From KBS-83 sp051025295 (GTDB lineage Bacteria > Acidobacteriota > Terriglobia > Terriglobales > Acidobacteriaceae): a DNA stretch of 64,000 bases. Position numbers and translations under genes: made by a program. The notes under the pieces were generated by a model that was not told where the DNA came from, made no database searches, and was given only the letters and a program-made list of their open reading frames with translations. The DNA is taken from assembly GCA_051025295.1 (NCBI GenBank), contig JBMGJV010000015.1; one strand, written 5' to 3'. This document shows, in pieces, positions 1 through 9,600 of this stretch (position 1 is its first letter; each line of letters opens with the position of its first letter).

Positions 1-1330
1 GGGGGGTGGCGATCGCGTCGGGGTTCTTGGATTTCGCACGACGGCGGTCGACCAGCTTGTCGACGACCTTCATGCCGTCGGCAACGGCGTCGTTCGCTGC
101 GGACTGCAGGTCCGGATCGAGTGACGTATAGACGCGCAGCCCCTGCGAGCTGTATTGCGCCTCGCCGTAGCTGTGGACGAGCTGGTCATGGACAATGTCG
201 ATGAAGTACGGGGCAAGGCCACCATCGATGGTGCCGGGTGCGAGCCGCAGTGGCTCCTGGCTGGCGGCCCGGGCCTGCGCTTCGGTGATCGCATGCGTCT
301 CGACCATCGCGCCCAGCACCACGTTGCGGCGGGTGATGGCGCGCTTGGCGTGGCGGTAGGGGTTCAGGCCGCTGGGCTGCTGGATCATGCCGGCCAGCAG
401 TGCAGATTCAGCCAGGTCGAGCTGACGGACATCCTTGCCGAAGTAGGCGTGTGCGGCCTCGCCCACGCCGTAGATACCGAACGAGCCCTGCTGACCCAGC
501 GGCACCTGGTTCGCGTACATCTCGAAGATCTGCTGCTTGGTGAAGCGCTGCTCGAGCTGGAAGGTGATCGCGATCTCAATCAGCTTGCGCTTGATATGCC
601 GCGCGGGCGAGAGGAACAGGCCGCGCGAGAGCTGCATGGTCAGTGTGGACGCGCCACCGCGGTAGCGACGATCGCCGACCAGGTCGTGATACATCCAGCC
701 GACAAGCGAGTAGTAGTCGACTCCACCATGGGAGAAGAAGCGACGGTCCTCAATCGAGGTGACAGCCTGGACCAGGGCGGGGGGCAGCTCGTCGTAAGTC
801 ACCAGGCGACGCCGGGCGCGGTTCGCGCCTTCTGAGAGTGACGTGATGAGCTGGGGCTCCAGCTCATAGGCAACCAGCGACTGGCCACCATCGCCGGCGA
901 TGGCAGTGACGCGCTCGTCACTGAACCGGATGGTGGCGCCTTCCTGCGTGTGGTACGACTGGGGGCCAGGGTGCACGGCGATCGTCTCGCCGCGCAACTG
1001 GTAGCTCCCCATCGGGGATTCCTTGCCGCGGCCATCGGAGTAGCCGGCAAAGCGGAGCTGTTCGGCGACGGCTGCAGCCGTCAATTTTTGCCCGGTGCGG
1101 ATTTCGCGCGGCGCGGCGTAGATGCGCGGCGTCTGGGTGAAGACGGGGCCGCGCAGCCGCTCGTCAACCACCTGTTTGTACTTGCTGGAGTAGTAGCTGA
1201 AGGTGATGCCGAGGATCAGCAGGACGAACGTGACCGCGATCGCGGTGATGGTCAGCACCGTCTCCCACAGGGGACGCTGGGCAGTGTGGCGGGCGGGCGG
1301 TAGCTTCAGTTTGACTGCCAATGTATCCAT
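1..1330 (-). CDS. Class A penicillin-binding protein, PBP1B-like (3' end outside window)
   Basis: Bifunctional peptidoglycan glycosyltransferase/transpeptidase of the cytoplasmic membrane. The gene reads leftward from the ATG at 1330, preceded by a GGGGAGA ribosome site, and has no stop before base 1, so about 443 N-terminal residues are visible. A transmembrane helix lies at about residues 22-45. Residues 60-160 resemble the UB2H domain of PBP1B (YAAPREIRTGQ, GSYQLRG, IRFSDERVTAI). The GT51 domain follows with the catalytic Glu in SIEDRRFFSHGG (about E194) and the GGASTLTMQL motif. The transpeptidase domain begins at about residue 400; its SxxK serine is beyond the window. The UB2H-like region favours PBP1B over PBP1A. 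Confidence 0.93.
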   Translation of the reverse strand, partial: MDTLAVKLKLPPARHTAQRPLWETVLTITAIAVTFVLLILGITFSYYSSKYKQVVDERLRGPVFTQTPRIYAAPREIRTGQKLTAAAVAEQLRFAGYSDGRGKESPMGSYQLRGETIAVHPGPQSYHTQEGATIRFSDERVTAIAGDGGQSLVAYELEPQLITSLSEGANRARRRLVTYDELPPALVQAVTSIEDRRFFSHGGVDYYSLVGWMYHDLVGDRRYRGGASTLTMQLSRGLFLSPARHIKRKLIEIAITFQLEQRFTKQQIFEMYANQVPLGQQGSFGIYGVGEAAHAYFGKDVRQLDLAESALLAGMIQQPSGLNPYRHAKRAITRRNVVLGAMVETHAITEAQARAASQEPLRLAPGTIDGGLAPYFIDIVHDQLVHSYGEAQYSSQGLRVYTSLDPDLQSAANDAVADGMKVVDKLVDRRRAKSKNPDAIATP

Positions 1331-1610
1331 TTCTCCCCGGCTTCATTGCCGGAACGTGCGCTCCGCAGAGCCGGTCTCTCCCGAAAGAACGAGGGAGTTT
1401 CCTGATTGGACGCGAAGCGCCGCCCCGACGGGTGCGCCTCCGGCGTCCTACGTTGCCGCAGACTCCAACATGATACCGGCGTCGAGAGCTCGACTGGCGG
1501 CGAGATGGCCGGAGATACCTGAAAGACAGAAAGCTGCGCCCGGAGCGAGGCTCCGGCGTGGCAGGAACGTTAACGCCAGTCACGGCGGAACATGCCGAAG
1601 AACGGCTGGT

Positions 1611-3353
1611 TCAGTCGACGGGCAGGACTTCCCGAAGCGCTGTGGCTGCATCCGAGAGGGGTATCTCCCGGGTGGCGGTTCGGTCCGCGGCGGTGGCTCG
1701 GACGACTAACTCGACCAGTCCGTCGGCAGTCTTTTTCCCGACATTGATGCGGTACGGGATGCCGATCAGGTCGGCGTCCTTGAACTTCACGCCTGCGCGC
1801 TCGTCGCGATCGTCCAGCAGCACATCGAAGCCGGCTGACTCGAGGTCCTTCGCGATCTGCTCGCCGGCTGCGAGCAGTCCAGCGTCCGCGATATTCGTCA
1901 CAGTCACGACGACCTGAAACGGGGCGATGGACGGCGGTAGCCAGAAGCCGTTCGCGTCGTTGCTCTGCTCGATCGCAGACGTCAGAATGCGCTCGATGCC
2001 GATGCCGTAAGAACCCATAATCGGCGTTACTTCTTTGCCGTTCGGATCGAGTACGCGCGCGCCCATCGACTCCGAGTAGCGACGGCCCAGCTTGAAGATA
2101 TGACCGATCTCGACGGCCTTCGCGATCTTGAGCGGCGCGCCGCACTCGGGGCAGCCTTCGCCTTCGACGGCGTTGCGGATATCTGAAGTGACAGTCGCCT
2201 GGAAATCGCGACCCGGCGTGACGTTGCGGAAGTGATAGTCGAGTTCGTTGGCGCCGGCGACAAGATTCGTGCGGCCTTCGAGGGCTTTATCCATCACGGT
2301 CTTCATTGCCGACGTGGGCCGTCCCACGGGGCCGAGATAACCGGCCGGACCGCCGAACCAGCGAGCGAGTTCCTCTGCCTGCATGTAGCGCAGTTCACGT
2401 GCACCGGTCACGGACATCAGCTTGGTCTCATTCACCGAGTGATCGCCGCGCAGAAACACTGCGAGCGGCGTCCAGACGCCCTTGTCATCGAGCGCCATGT
2501 AAGCCAGGCACTTGATGTCGTGCTCCGGCTTGATGTTCAGGAAGGCGACGATGTCGGCGATGGCCGCCTTGCCCGGCGTGTGGATGCGCTCGGGCTTGCC
2601 GTCGGCCGTGGGCGCCAGGTCTTCGACATCCGCCAGCTTCGACGTCGCCTTCTCGATGTTTGCCGCATAGTCGCACTGTGCGCAGGAGGCGATCAGGTCT
2701 TCGCCGGCGTCGGTGTAGACCATGAACTCCTGCGACTGCGAACCGCCCATCGCGCCGGAGTCTGCTTCAACCGCGACGAACGACAGACCGCAGCGGCGGA
2801 AGATCGCGCGGTAGGTCGCATCGTGTTTGCGGTAGCTCTCGTCCAGGCCGGCATCGTTCAGGTCGAAGGAGTAGGCGTCCTTCATGGTGAACTGGCGGAC
2901 GCGCAACAGGCCGGACTTGGGACGCGGCTCATCGCGGAACTTGGTTTGAATCTGATACCAGATCTGCGGGAGCTGCTTGTAGCTGCGCAGCTCGCTGCGC
3001 GCGATCATCGTCATGATCTCTTCGTGCGTCATGCCGAGACACAGATCCGCGCCCTTGCGGTCCTTGAGGCGGAACATGTTCTCGCCCATGCCGGTCCAGC
3101 GGCCGCTCTCTTCCCAGGGCTCGCGGGGCAGCAGCGCAGGCAGATAGAACTCCTGCGCAATGCGGTCCATTTCTTCACGCACGATCGCGATGATCTTGTT
3201 GAATGACCGCTGGCCGAGAAAGAGATATGAGTAAAGGCCAGCGCCGAGCTGCCGGACATAGCCGGAGCGAAGCAGAAACTTGTGACTGGCGACCTCGGCG
3301 TCGGCCGGTGCTTCGCGGAGGGTAGGGATGAAGAGCTGGGACCAACGATGCAT
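1611..3353 (-). CDS. proS: Prolyl-tRNA synthetase (bacterial long form with editing domain)
   Basis: Charges tRNA-Pro with proline in the cytoplasm. The 580-residue length is that of the bacterial ProRS with the inserted editing domain. Class II motif 2 is seen in FRDEPRPKSGLLRVRQF, followed by TMKDAYSFD. The editing (INS) insertion lies at roughly residues 230-400. Motif 3 is GSYGIGIERIL near residue 450, and the C-terminal anticodon-binding domain ends the protein. The start MHRWSQLFIPTLRE matches the family N-terminus. It is followed after 280 bp by the PBP gene on the same strand. Essential housekeeping gene. Confidence 0.97.
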   Translation of the reverse strand: MHRWSQLFIPTLREAPADAEVASHKFLLRSGYVRQLGAGLYSYLFLGQRSFNKIIAIVREEMDRIAQEFYLPALLPREPWEESGRWTGMGENMFRLKDRKGADLCLGMTHEEIMTMIARSELRSYKQLPQIWYQIQTKFRDEPRPKSGLLRVRQFTMKDAYSFDLNDAGLDESYRKHDATYRAIFRRCGLSFVAVEADSGAMGGSQSQEFMVYTDAGEDLIASCAQCDYAANIEKATSKLADVEDLAPTADGKPERIHTPGKAAIADIVAFLNIKPEHDIKCLAYMALDDKGVWTPLAVFLRGDHSVNETKLMSVTGARELRYMQAEELARWFGGPAGYLGPVGRPTSAMKTVMDKALEGRTNLVAGANELDYHFRNVTPGRDFQATVTSDIRNAVEGEGCPECGAPLKIAKAVEIGHIFKLGRRYSESMGARVLDPNGKEVTPIMGSYGIGIERILTSAIEQSNDANGFWLPPSIAPFQVVVTVTNIADAGLLAAGEQIAKDLESAGFDVLLDDRDERAGVKFKDADLIGIPYRINVGKKTADGLVELVVRATAADRTATREIPLSDAATALREVLPVD

Positions 3354-3604
3354 GCGGGTAGGGTCGTCTCTTTCGCGCGGCAGATCTTTGAATGTAGCGA
3401 TTCCCTCAAGTGTAGCGGACTGCCGGATGGATACCCATGTCGTGATAGGAGTCGGACGTGGTCGATGAATCGACTCATCGCCTACGACAGCGCCGTGTTC
3501 AGAAGGAATCGCTCAAAGACCAGGCAGTCTACTGGGAATGGTACGGTAGCTGGCAGCCGGAGATACGGCACGGCTTCGCAAGCTGCATCTGAACACAACA
3601 GGCA

Positions 3605-4054
3605 ATGATGAGGGGGCAAACGCAGGTGAGGAAGGGACGAGGAGTGCTGCTGGGGCTGGGGCTGGTCGCGGCGTTGAGCATGACAGCGTGCGGCAACAGC
3701 GGGCCGCCTGACTTCAACCTGATGCTGGCCAGCGGTCAAACCGCGGCGACAACCGTGCCGCAGGGCGGAACCACAAATCTGTCGTTCACCGTTGCGGCGG
3801 TGAAGGGCTCTGCGGGCAGCATCACTCTGGTGCTGAGCGGGCTCCCCGCAAACGTGGGCGTGTCTCCCGGGTCGGCGACAGTCGGCATCGGGTCCACGCA
3901 GGTCTTTGCCGTGACCGCCGCGTCCAACGCTACCGTGACGACAACGCCGCTGACGCTGACGGCGACTGGCACCTCCGGCAATCCGCTGTCGTCTGCATCG
4001 ATCACGCACACGCAAACGTTGACGCTGGCCGTGACTGCTCCCCCGGCGCCCTGA
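3605..4054 (+). CDS. Putative lipoprotein with one Ig-like/BACON-type beta domain
   Basis: 149 residues. The N-terminus has a basic start, a hydrophobic stretch and a lipobox ending SMTAC, giving Cys29 as the predicted lipidated residue. The rest is Ser/Thr/Gly/Val-rich with alternating hydrophobic residues (GGTTNLSFTVAA, ITLVLSGLP, GSTQVFAVTAAS). This pattern is typical of the repeated beta-sandwich domains in acidobacterial cell-surface proteins, here as a single copy. It faces the VCBS/ASPIC gene tail to tail with 13 bp between them. No catalytic motif is visible and the function is unknown. Confidence 0.7.
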   Translation: MMRGQTQVRKGRGVLLGLGLVAALSMTACGNSGPPDFNLMLASGQTAATTVPQGGTTNLSFTVAAVKGSAGSITLVLSGLPANVGVSPGSATVGIGSTQVFAVTAASNATVTTTPLTLTATGTSGNPLSSASITHTQTLTLAVTAPPAP

Positions 4055-4067
4055 TGCTTCGGGACAA

Positions 4068-6344
4068 CTAGGGCCCGGCGGACTCATTCATCGAGGCAGG
4101 CATGGCCGCCTGCGGTAACGTGAAGTGCTTAAGCGCGAGCGGCTCCGGCTGCTCGCGTCCTTCGACGATGCGGTAGGCGCGATCCACCGCGACTCCACGA
4201 AACACTTGCGTTGTGTTTGACGCCGGCCACTCCACCGTGATCGTGACCGGCCCGGCGCTGCGGCCGACGCCGATGTGCTGACGCAGCGGGTTGCCCCCAA
4301 AGCTCGAACCGAACCCGACGGCACGGTAGATCTCCTGCGCGCCATATGTGCCTGGTGTGGTGACGTGTACGACTGCTCCAACAGCAGAGCGGTTGCTGCG
4401 TGTGCCTTCCAGCAGCAGCGTGATTGAGTGCATGCCGGGTGTACCGGGGTTGCGATAGAGCACGCTCCGATAGTTGTCCCCCGGCAGCGCGCCGCCCATC
4501 TCTTCAAAGATGTCTTCGCTGCCCTTGTTGCCGATGTCGCCGAAGGCGATGCTATGGCCCTTTTGCAAATGGCCGAAGCCGCCCGCGGTCGTCACGTCCT
4601 CAAAGCGGCGGCCATGATCATTCCGGAACATGCGGTTCGGCAGCAGGGATGTGTAGAGCGAGTCGCCGGTGCCGAGGTAGACGTCGAGCCAGCCGTCGTT
4701 GTCGAGGTCACCGAAGCTTGCGCCCATCACGAGGATCGCGCGGTCCAGATGCATCTCGTGCGAAACATCGCGGAAGGTGCCGTTGTGCTCGTTGTGGTAA
4801 AGCCTCGGCGTCTCGGCGTGCGAAGGCAGACCCGCTTCAAATGCGCCGATCTCCTCCGGTGTTGAGGAGTAGCCCGCGACGAACAGGTCAGGCCAGCCGT
4901 CGTTGTCGTAGTCGAAAAACCAGGTGGTGAAGCTCTCACGAGGCTCGGCCACACCAGCGGCCGCAGTCACGTCCGTGAAGCGCCAGCGTGTGGGGTGCGC
5001 CGCGTTATCACCGGGGGATGAGCCATCGTTGCGGAAGAGCCGGTTCGATGCGCCCTTCACGGACAAGTAGAGGTCGGGACGGCCGTCGTTGTTGTAGTCG
5101 CCCGCAGCTGCGCCCTTCACGAAGCCGAGATCGGCGAGTCCGCTGGCAGAAGCGATGTCGGTGAACGTGCCGTCGTGATTATTGTGGAAGAGCTGCGAGG
5201 GATGCGCATCGCCCGGTGTGGACTCGTGCGGCACGAACAGGTCGAGCCAGCCGTCGCCATCGAAGTCGAGGAAGACAGCAGTCTGCGTGGGGTGTGGCGA
5301 GAAGACGCCAGCGCGACGAGTCAGATCTTCGAACGTCCCATCGCCGCGGTTATGCAGCAGCGAGAAGGGATATGCGCCATGCTTTGCCCACCACCCGCCG
5401 CGCAGCACGACAAGATCGGGGTAGCCGTCGTTGTCGTAGTCGGCGCAGATCATATTGAGGCCGCCGACCTCGCCGGTCAGGCCAGCGCGCACGGTTACGT
5501 CTTCGAACGTGCCATCGCCGCGATTGTGGAACAGATGCATCTGGTCCATGGGACCCGAGCTCGATACCGCAAGGTCGAGCAAACCGTCCCCATCGAAGTC
5601 TTCCAGGATCGCCCCACCTGCGTGACCCATCGTTGCCAGACCAGCCTCCGGCGCGACGTCCTCGAACGCAGCCAGAGGGTATTCCGAACGGAAGAGAGCG
5701 GGTGCAATCAGGAAGGCGCGCGGCACCTGGTCGGGGTAGCGGCCAAGCTGCATGTAAGCCAGGTTAAGCAGCCAGCGAGCGCTCGCGTCATTCGGATCGA
5801 TGGCCAGTGCCGCGTTCAACGCACGCACAGCGCCCTCCGCGCCATCCGGCCGGTGGTGCATGCCGCTCGCGTCGATGGGGAACAGGCATGACTTTGTCGC
5901 GTGCTGCGCAAGGCAGTTCTGCTGTTCGCCGAGCCGCAGGTAAGCCAGGCCAAGCTGCGCGTCGAGCGCATGCATTGTCTCGCGTGGCATCGCAGGCTGC
6001 GCCGTGGCGGCCTTCTCGAGCAGGGCGGTCAGCGTGCTGACCGCGCCTGCGCTGTCGCCTGCACCGAGCAGTTCGTTTGCCAACGTCTCGCGAATCGTAA
6101 TCTCGGTTGGCAGATCGAGCGGGCGCTTCAGCACGGCGCGGTAGTAGGCGGCGCGCGACTCCTGCTTGTTTGGGTCCGTTTTCCAGTCCTGAGCGAGGAA
6201 GAGCGAGCGGAGCGTCGCGCCCATCTCACGCGTCGAGTCACCCGTTGCGTTCGCAGGCGCGGTCTGCGCGTAAGTCGGTAACGCGAGCAGCACGATGAGG
6301 GAAAACCGGGCCAGGAAAAAGCTGAGATGAGGAGACAGCATCAC
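4068..6344 (-). CDS. CRTAC1-like secreted protein: TPR-like N-terminus, VCBS/FG-GAP repeats, ASPIC/UnbV domain
   Basis: 758 residues. A signal peptide covers about residues 1-26 (LIVLLALPTYAQ). Residues 30-220 look like helical TPR-type repeats (RWLLNLAYMQLGRYPDQ). The middle holds at least six FG-GAP/VCBS calcium-binding loops of the form D-x-D-x-D-G-x-x-D-L, such as DFDGDGLLDLAV, DYDNDGYPDLVV, DYNNDGRPDLYL and DLDNDGWLDVYL, predicting a beta-propeller. The C-terminus has the ASPIC/UnbV signature (GVGRSAGPVTITVEWP). Such proteins are abundant in Acidobacteria and are usually extracellular; their ligands are mostly unknown. It lies 39 bp downstream of a lipoprotein gene on the same strand. 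Confidence 0.9.
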   Translation of the reverse strand: MMLSPHLSFFLARFSLIVLLALPTYAQTAPANATGDSTREMGATLRSLFLAQDWKTDPNKQESRAAYYRAVLKRPLDLPTEITIRETLANELLGAGDSAGAVSTLTALLEKAATAQPAMPRETMHALDAQLGLAYLRLGEQQNCLAQHATKSCLFPIDASGMHHRPDGAEGAVRALNAALAIDPNDASARWLLNLAYMQLGRYPDQVPRAFLIAPALFRSEYPLAAFEDVAPEAGLATMGHAGGAILEDFDGDGLLDLAVSSSGPMDQMHLFHNRGDGTFEDVTVRAGLTGEVGGLNMICADYDNDGYPDLVVLRGGWWAKHGAYPFSLLHNRGDGTFEDLTRRAGVFSPHPTQTAVFLDFDGDGWLDLFVPHESTPGDAHPSQLFHNNHDGTFTDIASASGLADLGFVKGAAAGDYNNDGRPDLYLSVKGASNRLFRNDGSSPGDNAAHPTRWRFTDVTAAAGVAEPRESFTTWFFDYDNDGWPDLFVAGYSSTPEEIGAFEAGLPSHAETPRLYHNEHNGTFRDVSHEMHLDRAILVMGASFGDLDNDGWLDVYLGTGDSLYTSLLPNRMFRNDHGRRFEDVTTAGGFGHLQKGHSIAFGDIGNKGSEDIFEEMGGALPGDNYRSVLYRNPGTPGMHSITLLLEGTRSNRSAVGAVVHVTTPGTYGAQEIYRAVGFGSSFGGNPLRQHIGVGRSAGPVTITVEWPASNTTQVFRGVAVDRAYRIVEGREQPEPLALKHFTLPQAAMPASMNESAGP

Positions 6345-6383
6345 GAGAGGCTGACTGAGCTTAACGCAGCAGAAAGACGGCTG

Positions 6384-7304
6384 TCAGTGTGCGGGAACCG
6401 ATGCGTTTGTCTCCGGCAGCGGCAGATACTGACCTTCGCGGAAGCGAAGCCGTTCTATCGCTGTGTAAGGGACGACTGCGGGTGCCGGATGTGCTTCGCC
6501 TTTCTTCGGCTTGCGAACAGAAGCTGGCGCAGGCAGACCCAATTGCGTGCCGCTGCCCGTCAGCACGAGATCGTCGTAGTCCTGCCCGGGCACGTCGGCA
6601 AAGCGATCGCTGCGCTGCCATGCATAGCAGGGATCGCCCAGGGGACTCTGCGCGCCGCATGCGGGGCTGTTGCTGTAGCCGGTCTCGCCGGCAAAGGCGC
6701 GCTCCACATCGTCCTGCCAGGGAACCAGCAGGCTCATGCTGCTGCTTGAGAAATCGCTCGCGGTGATGTGGCTTTCAAGCCGCACGCCGTGGAGCCCGCC
6801 GCCGAGTGGGACAATTCGAACCGCAGGTGGCAGGCCACGGCTGCCGCGCAGATCGACCGCCTCGTTCTCACTTTCCAGCACCCAGGTATTCAGCCGGCGC
6901 GTGAACACGGCCATGCCGAGGACGGGCTGGCAACTGAAGCAGCGGAAGAAATCGTCCCCCGGACGGCCCGGCTTGTCGCTGCGATGAGGAACTGCAGCAG
7001 TTATGACAACGTGGCGAGGATGACCCGACTGGTCGTACCCGGCTTCGAAGATGACGACGATGTCGACAGGATCTTTGGGGGCGAACCACGACCCCGCCAG
7101 ATCAACATCCGGATGATCGGGAAGGTTGGCACGGGCCGTGCGGGTGCTCGCGTCCCAGCGGCCGTACCAGTGCTGCATCGCCTCGTTCAGGTCGAAGGCA
7201 CGCGGCCCCTGGTGTGCGGTCGGCGCAGTGCGACGGCAGCCGCCGACCAGCAATAGAACGGCCGCCAGGGCCACGATGGAATGCGCGTGCTGCACGCCCC
7301 CCAT
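6384..7304 (-). CDS. Hypothetical lipoprotein
   Basis: 306 residues with a short hydrophobic N-terminus and a lipobox (LVGGC), giving Cys23 as the likely lipid anchor. The sequence contains a CFSC motif near the middle (FFRCFSCQPVLG), another Cys pair further on, and a Pro-rich C-terminus. I recognise no family. The next gene, for the VCBS/ASPIC protein, starts 39 bp downstream on the same strand, so the two may be co-transcribed. An alternative GTG four codons later gives a more compact signal peptide. Confidence 0.7.
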   Translation of the reverse strand: MGGVQHAHSIVALAAVLLLVGGCRRTAPTAHQGPRAFDLNEAMQHWYGRWDASTRTARANLPDHPDVDLAGSWFAPKDPVDIVVIFEAGYDQSGHPRHVVITAAVPHRSDKPGRPGDDFFRCFSCQPVLGMAVFTRRLNTWVLESENEAVDLRGSRGLPPAVRIVPLGGGLHGVRLESHITASDFSSSSMSLLVPWQDDVERAFAGETGYSNSPACGAQSPLGDPCYAWQRSDRFADVPGQDYDDLVLTGSGTQLGLPAPASVRKPKKGEAHPAPAVVPYTAIERLRFREGQYLPLPETNASVPAH

Positions 7305-7363
7305 GCTAGTGCAACGGCAGTGGGCGCGCGGCAGGGAAATTCAGAGATCAGACCAGGGGCGAA

Positions 7364-8365
7364 CTAAAGCAGTTCCATCCCCCACAGATCGTGCAGATGG
7401 AGAATGCCCAGCGCGCGCTGCGCCTCATCTGTCACCACGAGCGAGGTAATGCGCCGCTCTTCCATGACGGCGAGGCCACGCGCGGCCAGCTCGTCCGGCG
7501 TGATGGTGCGCGGCTCGGGGTTCATTGCGTCACGCGCTTTCAGCAATAGCGACTCCGGTCCCCGCGCCTCCAGGAGGCGACGCAGGTCGCCGTCAGAGAT
7601 CAGGCCGACGAGGCGGCCCTCCGCATCCACCACCGTCGTCACGCCGAGCTTTTTGCGCGACATCTCGTAGATCACGTCGGGCATCCGGGTTTCCGCGCCA
7701 ACGGCCGGCAGCCCATCGCCGGCGTGCATCAGGTCGCGGACGGAGGCCAGCTTCTTGCCCAGCTTGCCGCCGGGGTGCAGCGATGCGAAGTCTTCTGCGC
7801 GGAAGCCCTTGCGCAGCGACACGGCGATCGCCAGGGCATCGCCCAGCGCCAGCATGGCTGTGGTGGATGCCGTGGGCGCCAGCCCCAATCCACAGGCCTC
7901 GCCGGGCACGGAGCAGTCGAGCGCTACATCGCTGGCTCGCGCGAGCGTCGAATTCAGGTCGCAACAGAACGAGATCAGTGCATCGCCGATGCGCTTCAGT
8001 GTGGCGAGCAGGCGAAGGATCTCTTCGGTCTCGCCTGAGGCTGACAGTGCGAGCACAAGGTCACCTTTGGCGAGGACACCGAGATCACCGTGCACCGCCT
8101 CAGCGGGGTGGAGAAACAGCGCCGGCGTGCCGGTAGACGAGAGCGTGGCAGCGATCTTTTGCGCGATGATGCCGCTCTTGCCCATGCCGGTGACGACCAC
8201 GCGGCCGCGCGACTCTCCGCAGCGCAGCACCAGCTCGACCGCAGCGGCAAAGGGTGCCGCCATCGCACCTTCGAGGCGCGCCGCCAGCGCGAGCAGCCCC
8301 TCGGCCTCAGTACGCACAAGGCTGGCCGGCGTCGTCACCGTGGAGGGCTTTGTGGGTCTCACCAT
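7364..8365 (-). CDS. kdsD: D-arabinose-5-phosphate isomerase, KpsF/GutQ family (SIS + two CBS domains)
   Basis: Converts D-ribulose 5-phosphate to D-arabinose 5-phosphate, the first step toward Kdo for the lipopolysaccharide core. The ATG at 8365 gives 333 residues starting MVRPTKPSTV, close to the usual 320-330; the reading frame is open further upstream but lacks homology there. The SIS sugar-binding domain (about residues 45-175) carries VVTGMGKSGIIAQK and SASGETEEI. Two CBS domains follow (about 205-330: DVIYEMSRKKLGVTTVVD, RRITSLVVTDE). The gene is divergent from the TlpA-like gene. Confidence 0.93.
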   Translation of the reverse strand: MVRPTKPSTVTTPASLVRTEAEGLLALAARLEGAMAAPFAAAVELVLRCGESRGRVVVTGMGKSGIIAQKIAATLSSTGTPALFLHPAEAVHGDLGVLAKGDLVLALSASGETEEILRLLATLKRIGDALISFCCDLNSTLARASDVALDCSVPGEACGLGLAPTASTTAMLALGDALAIAVSLRKGFRAEDFASLHPGGKLGKKLASVRDLMHAGDGLPAVGAETRMPDVIYEMSRKKLGVTTVVDAEGRLVGLISDGDLRRLLEARGPESLLLKARDAMNPEPRTITPDELAARGLAVMEERRITSLVVTDEAQRALGILHLHDLWGMELL

Positions 8366-8443
8366 AACGTCACCAAACCATAGCAGGCAGATCGCACGGC
8401 ACGGAGACGGCCAGTTAGAATCGAGCGGGAGGGCTGCAATCCC

Positions 8444-9055
8444 TTGAAGCGAAATGCTGGAGTGGTGGTTGTCGTGCTGGCGGCACTGGGGCTGATGTTC
8501 TGGTCCGGCTACCAGAACCTGGAACGCCGGCGTGCCGCGCAGAAGGCACAGCCGCATGTGACGCTGCTCGACCAGTCAAACCAGACGGTGCAGCAGGATG
8601 TAGCCTCCGACGAGGGGCTGCCGAACCTGCGTGGCAAAAAGGCGCCGCAGTTCACGCTGCGCAACACGGAAGGCCGCAAGGTTTCGCTCGAGGACTACAA
8701 GGGCAAAGCCGTGCTGATCAACTTCTGGGCGACATGGTGCGCTCCCTGCAAGCTCGAGATGCCGTGGTTCGTTGAACTCCACAAGCAGTACGCGCCGGAG
8801 GGGTTTGAGATTCTCGGGGTGAGCGAAGACGAGCCGCGCGACCGGCCGGAGATTGGCAAATTTGCTCAGAAGATCGGCGTGAACTATCCCATCCTGCTTG
8901 GCGATGACGCTGCGTCCAAGGCCTACGGTGGCGTCGAGTTCCTGCCGACCTCCTATTATGTGGGGAGGAATGGCAAGGTAATCGAAGAGACGGCGGGTTT
9001 GGTCTCGCGCGACGAGATTGAGGCCAACATCAAGAAGTCTCTGGCGGCGCGATGA
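8444..9055 (+). CDS. Membrane-anchored TlpA/ResA-like thioredoxin
   Basis: 203 residues starting at a TTG with a GGGAGGG ribosome site upstream. One N-terminal hydrophobic helix (about residues 6-22) should anchor or export it, and the thioredoxin-like domain follows. The redox motif is WCAPC (Cys99, Cys102), with the TlpA-type lead FWATWC and a cis-proline in EFLPTSYY. AhpC/TSA-style features (APQFTLRNTEGRKVSLEDYKGK) confirm the TlpA subgroup. Probable role: thiol-disulfide exchange outside the cytoplasm, for example in cytochrome c maturation. It overlaps the next gene by 4 bp, so the two are co-translated. Confidence 0.9.
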   Translation: MKRNAGVVVVVLAALGLMFWSGYQNLERRRAAQKAQPHVTLLDQSNQTVQQDVASDEGLPNLRGKKAPQFTLRNTEGRKVSLEDYKGKAVLINFWATWCAPCKLEMPWFVELHKQYAPEGFEILGVSEDEPRDRPEIGKFAQKIGVNYPILLGDDAASKAYGGVEFLPTSYYVGRNGKVIEETAGLVSRDEIEANIKKSLAAR

Positions 9056-9558
9056 TGCGCATTCTCTGCGGGATTGCTCTTTGCATGCTGGCCAGCGCCG
9101 CGATCGCAACAGCGCAGAAGCTGCCGTGGCAGAACACGCCCACCACGGGCGCGGATCAGATTTCCTCGACAGTGCGCTTTGACGGCCCGGGCACAGCCAC
9201 GATAGCTGCTGGCAAGCCGCAGACCATTGAGCTGCACTTCCGCATCCAGGACGGCTATCACATCAATTCGCACGTGCCGCACGAAAAGAACCTGATCCCG
9301 ACTCAGCTGCTCGTCGTGGATGGTGCCGGTCTGACTGTCTCTGCTGTCGACTTTCCCGTCGGCTCGGACATGGGGCTGAGCTTCGCGCCGAACGAAAAGC
9401 TGAGCGTTTATACCGGCGACCTGACGCTGCGTACGCATGTGCGGGTCACGCCGGGCACACATGAACTTGATGGAGCGCTGCGCTATCAGGCGTGCGATGC
9501 GAACGCATGTCTCCCGCCCCGCAAGCTGCCGGTTTCCATCAGCCTCAACGCTAAGTAG
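9052..9558 (+). CDS. Stand-alone DsbD N-terminal (alpha) domain-like secreted protein
   Basis: 168 residues with a signal peptide (cleavage near ATAQ, about residue 21) and one immunoglobulin-like domain. The motif YQACDANACLPP (Cys148, Cys153) matches the redox pair and surroundings of the periplasmic alpha domain of DsbD, and DGYHINSH is also typical. The transmembrane beta domain and C-terminal gamma domain of full DsbD are absent. ATGA-type overlap with the upstream thioredoxin gene suggests the two exchange electrons directly. Confidence 0.85.
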   Translation: MMRILCGIALCMLASAAIATAQKLPWQNTPTTGADQISSTVRFDGPGTATIAAGKPQTIELHFRIQDGYHINSHVPHEKNLIPTQLLVVDGAGLTVSAVDFPVGSDMGLSFAPNEKLSVYTGDLTLRTHVRVTPGTHELDGALRYQACDANACLPPRKLPVSISLNAK

Positions 9559-9600
9559 TAGCGGCCAGTGCGGGCGTACATGCGTGGTAGCATCCCGCGT

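Noticed and set aside
2232..3206. A 324-codon plus-strand frame opposite proS
   Set aside because: Mirror of the proS codons in GC-rich DNA; no homology or ribosome site.
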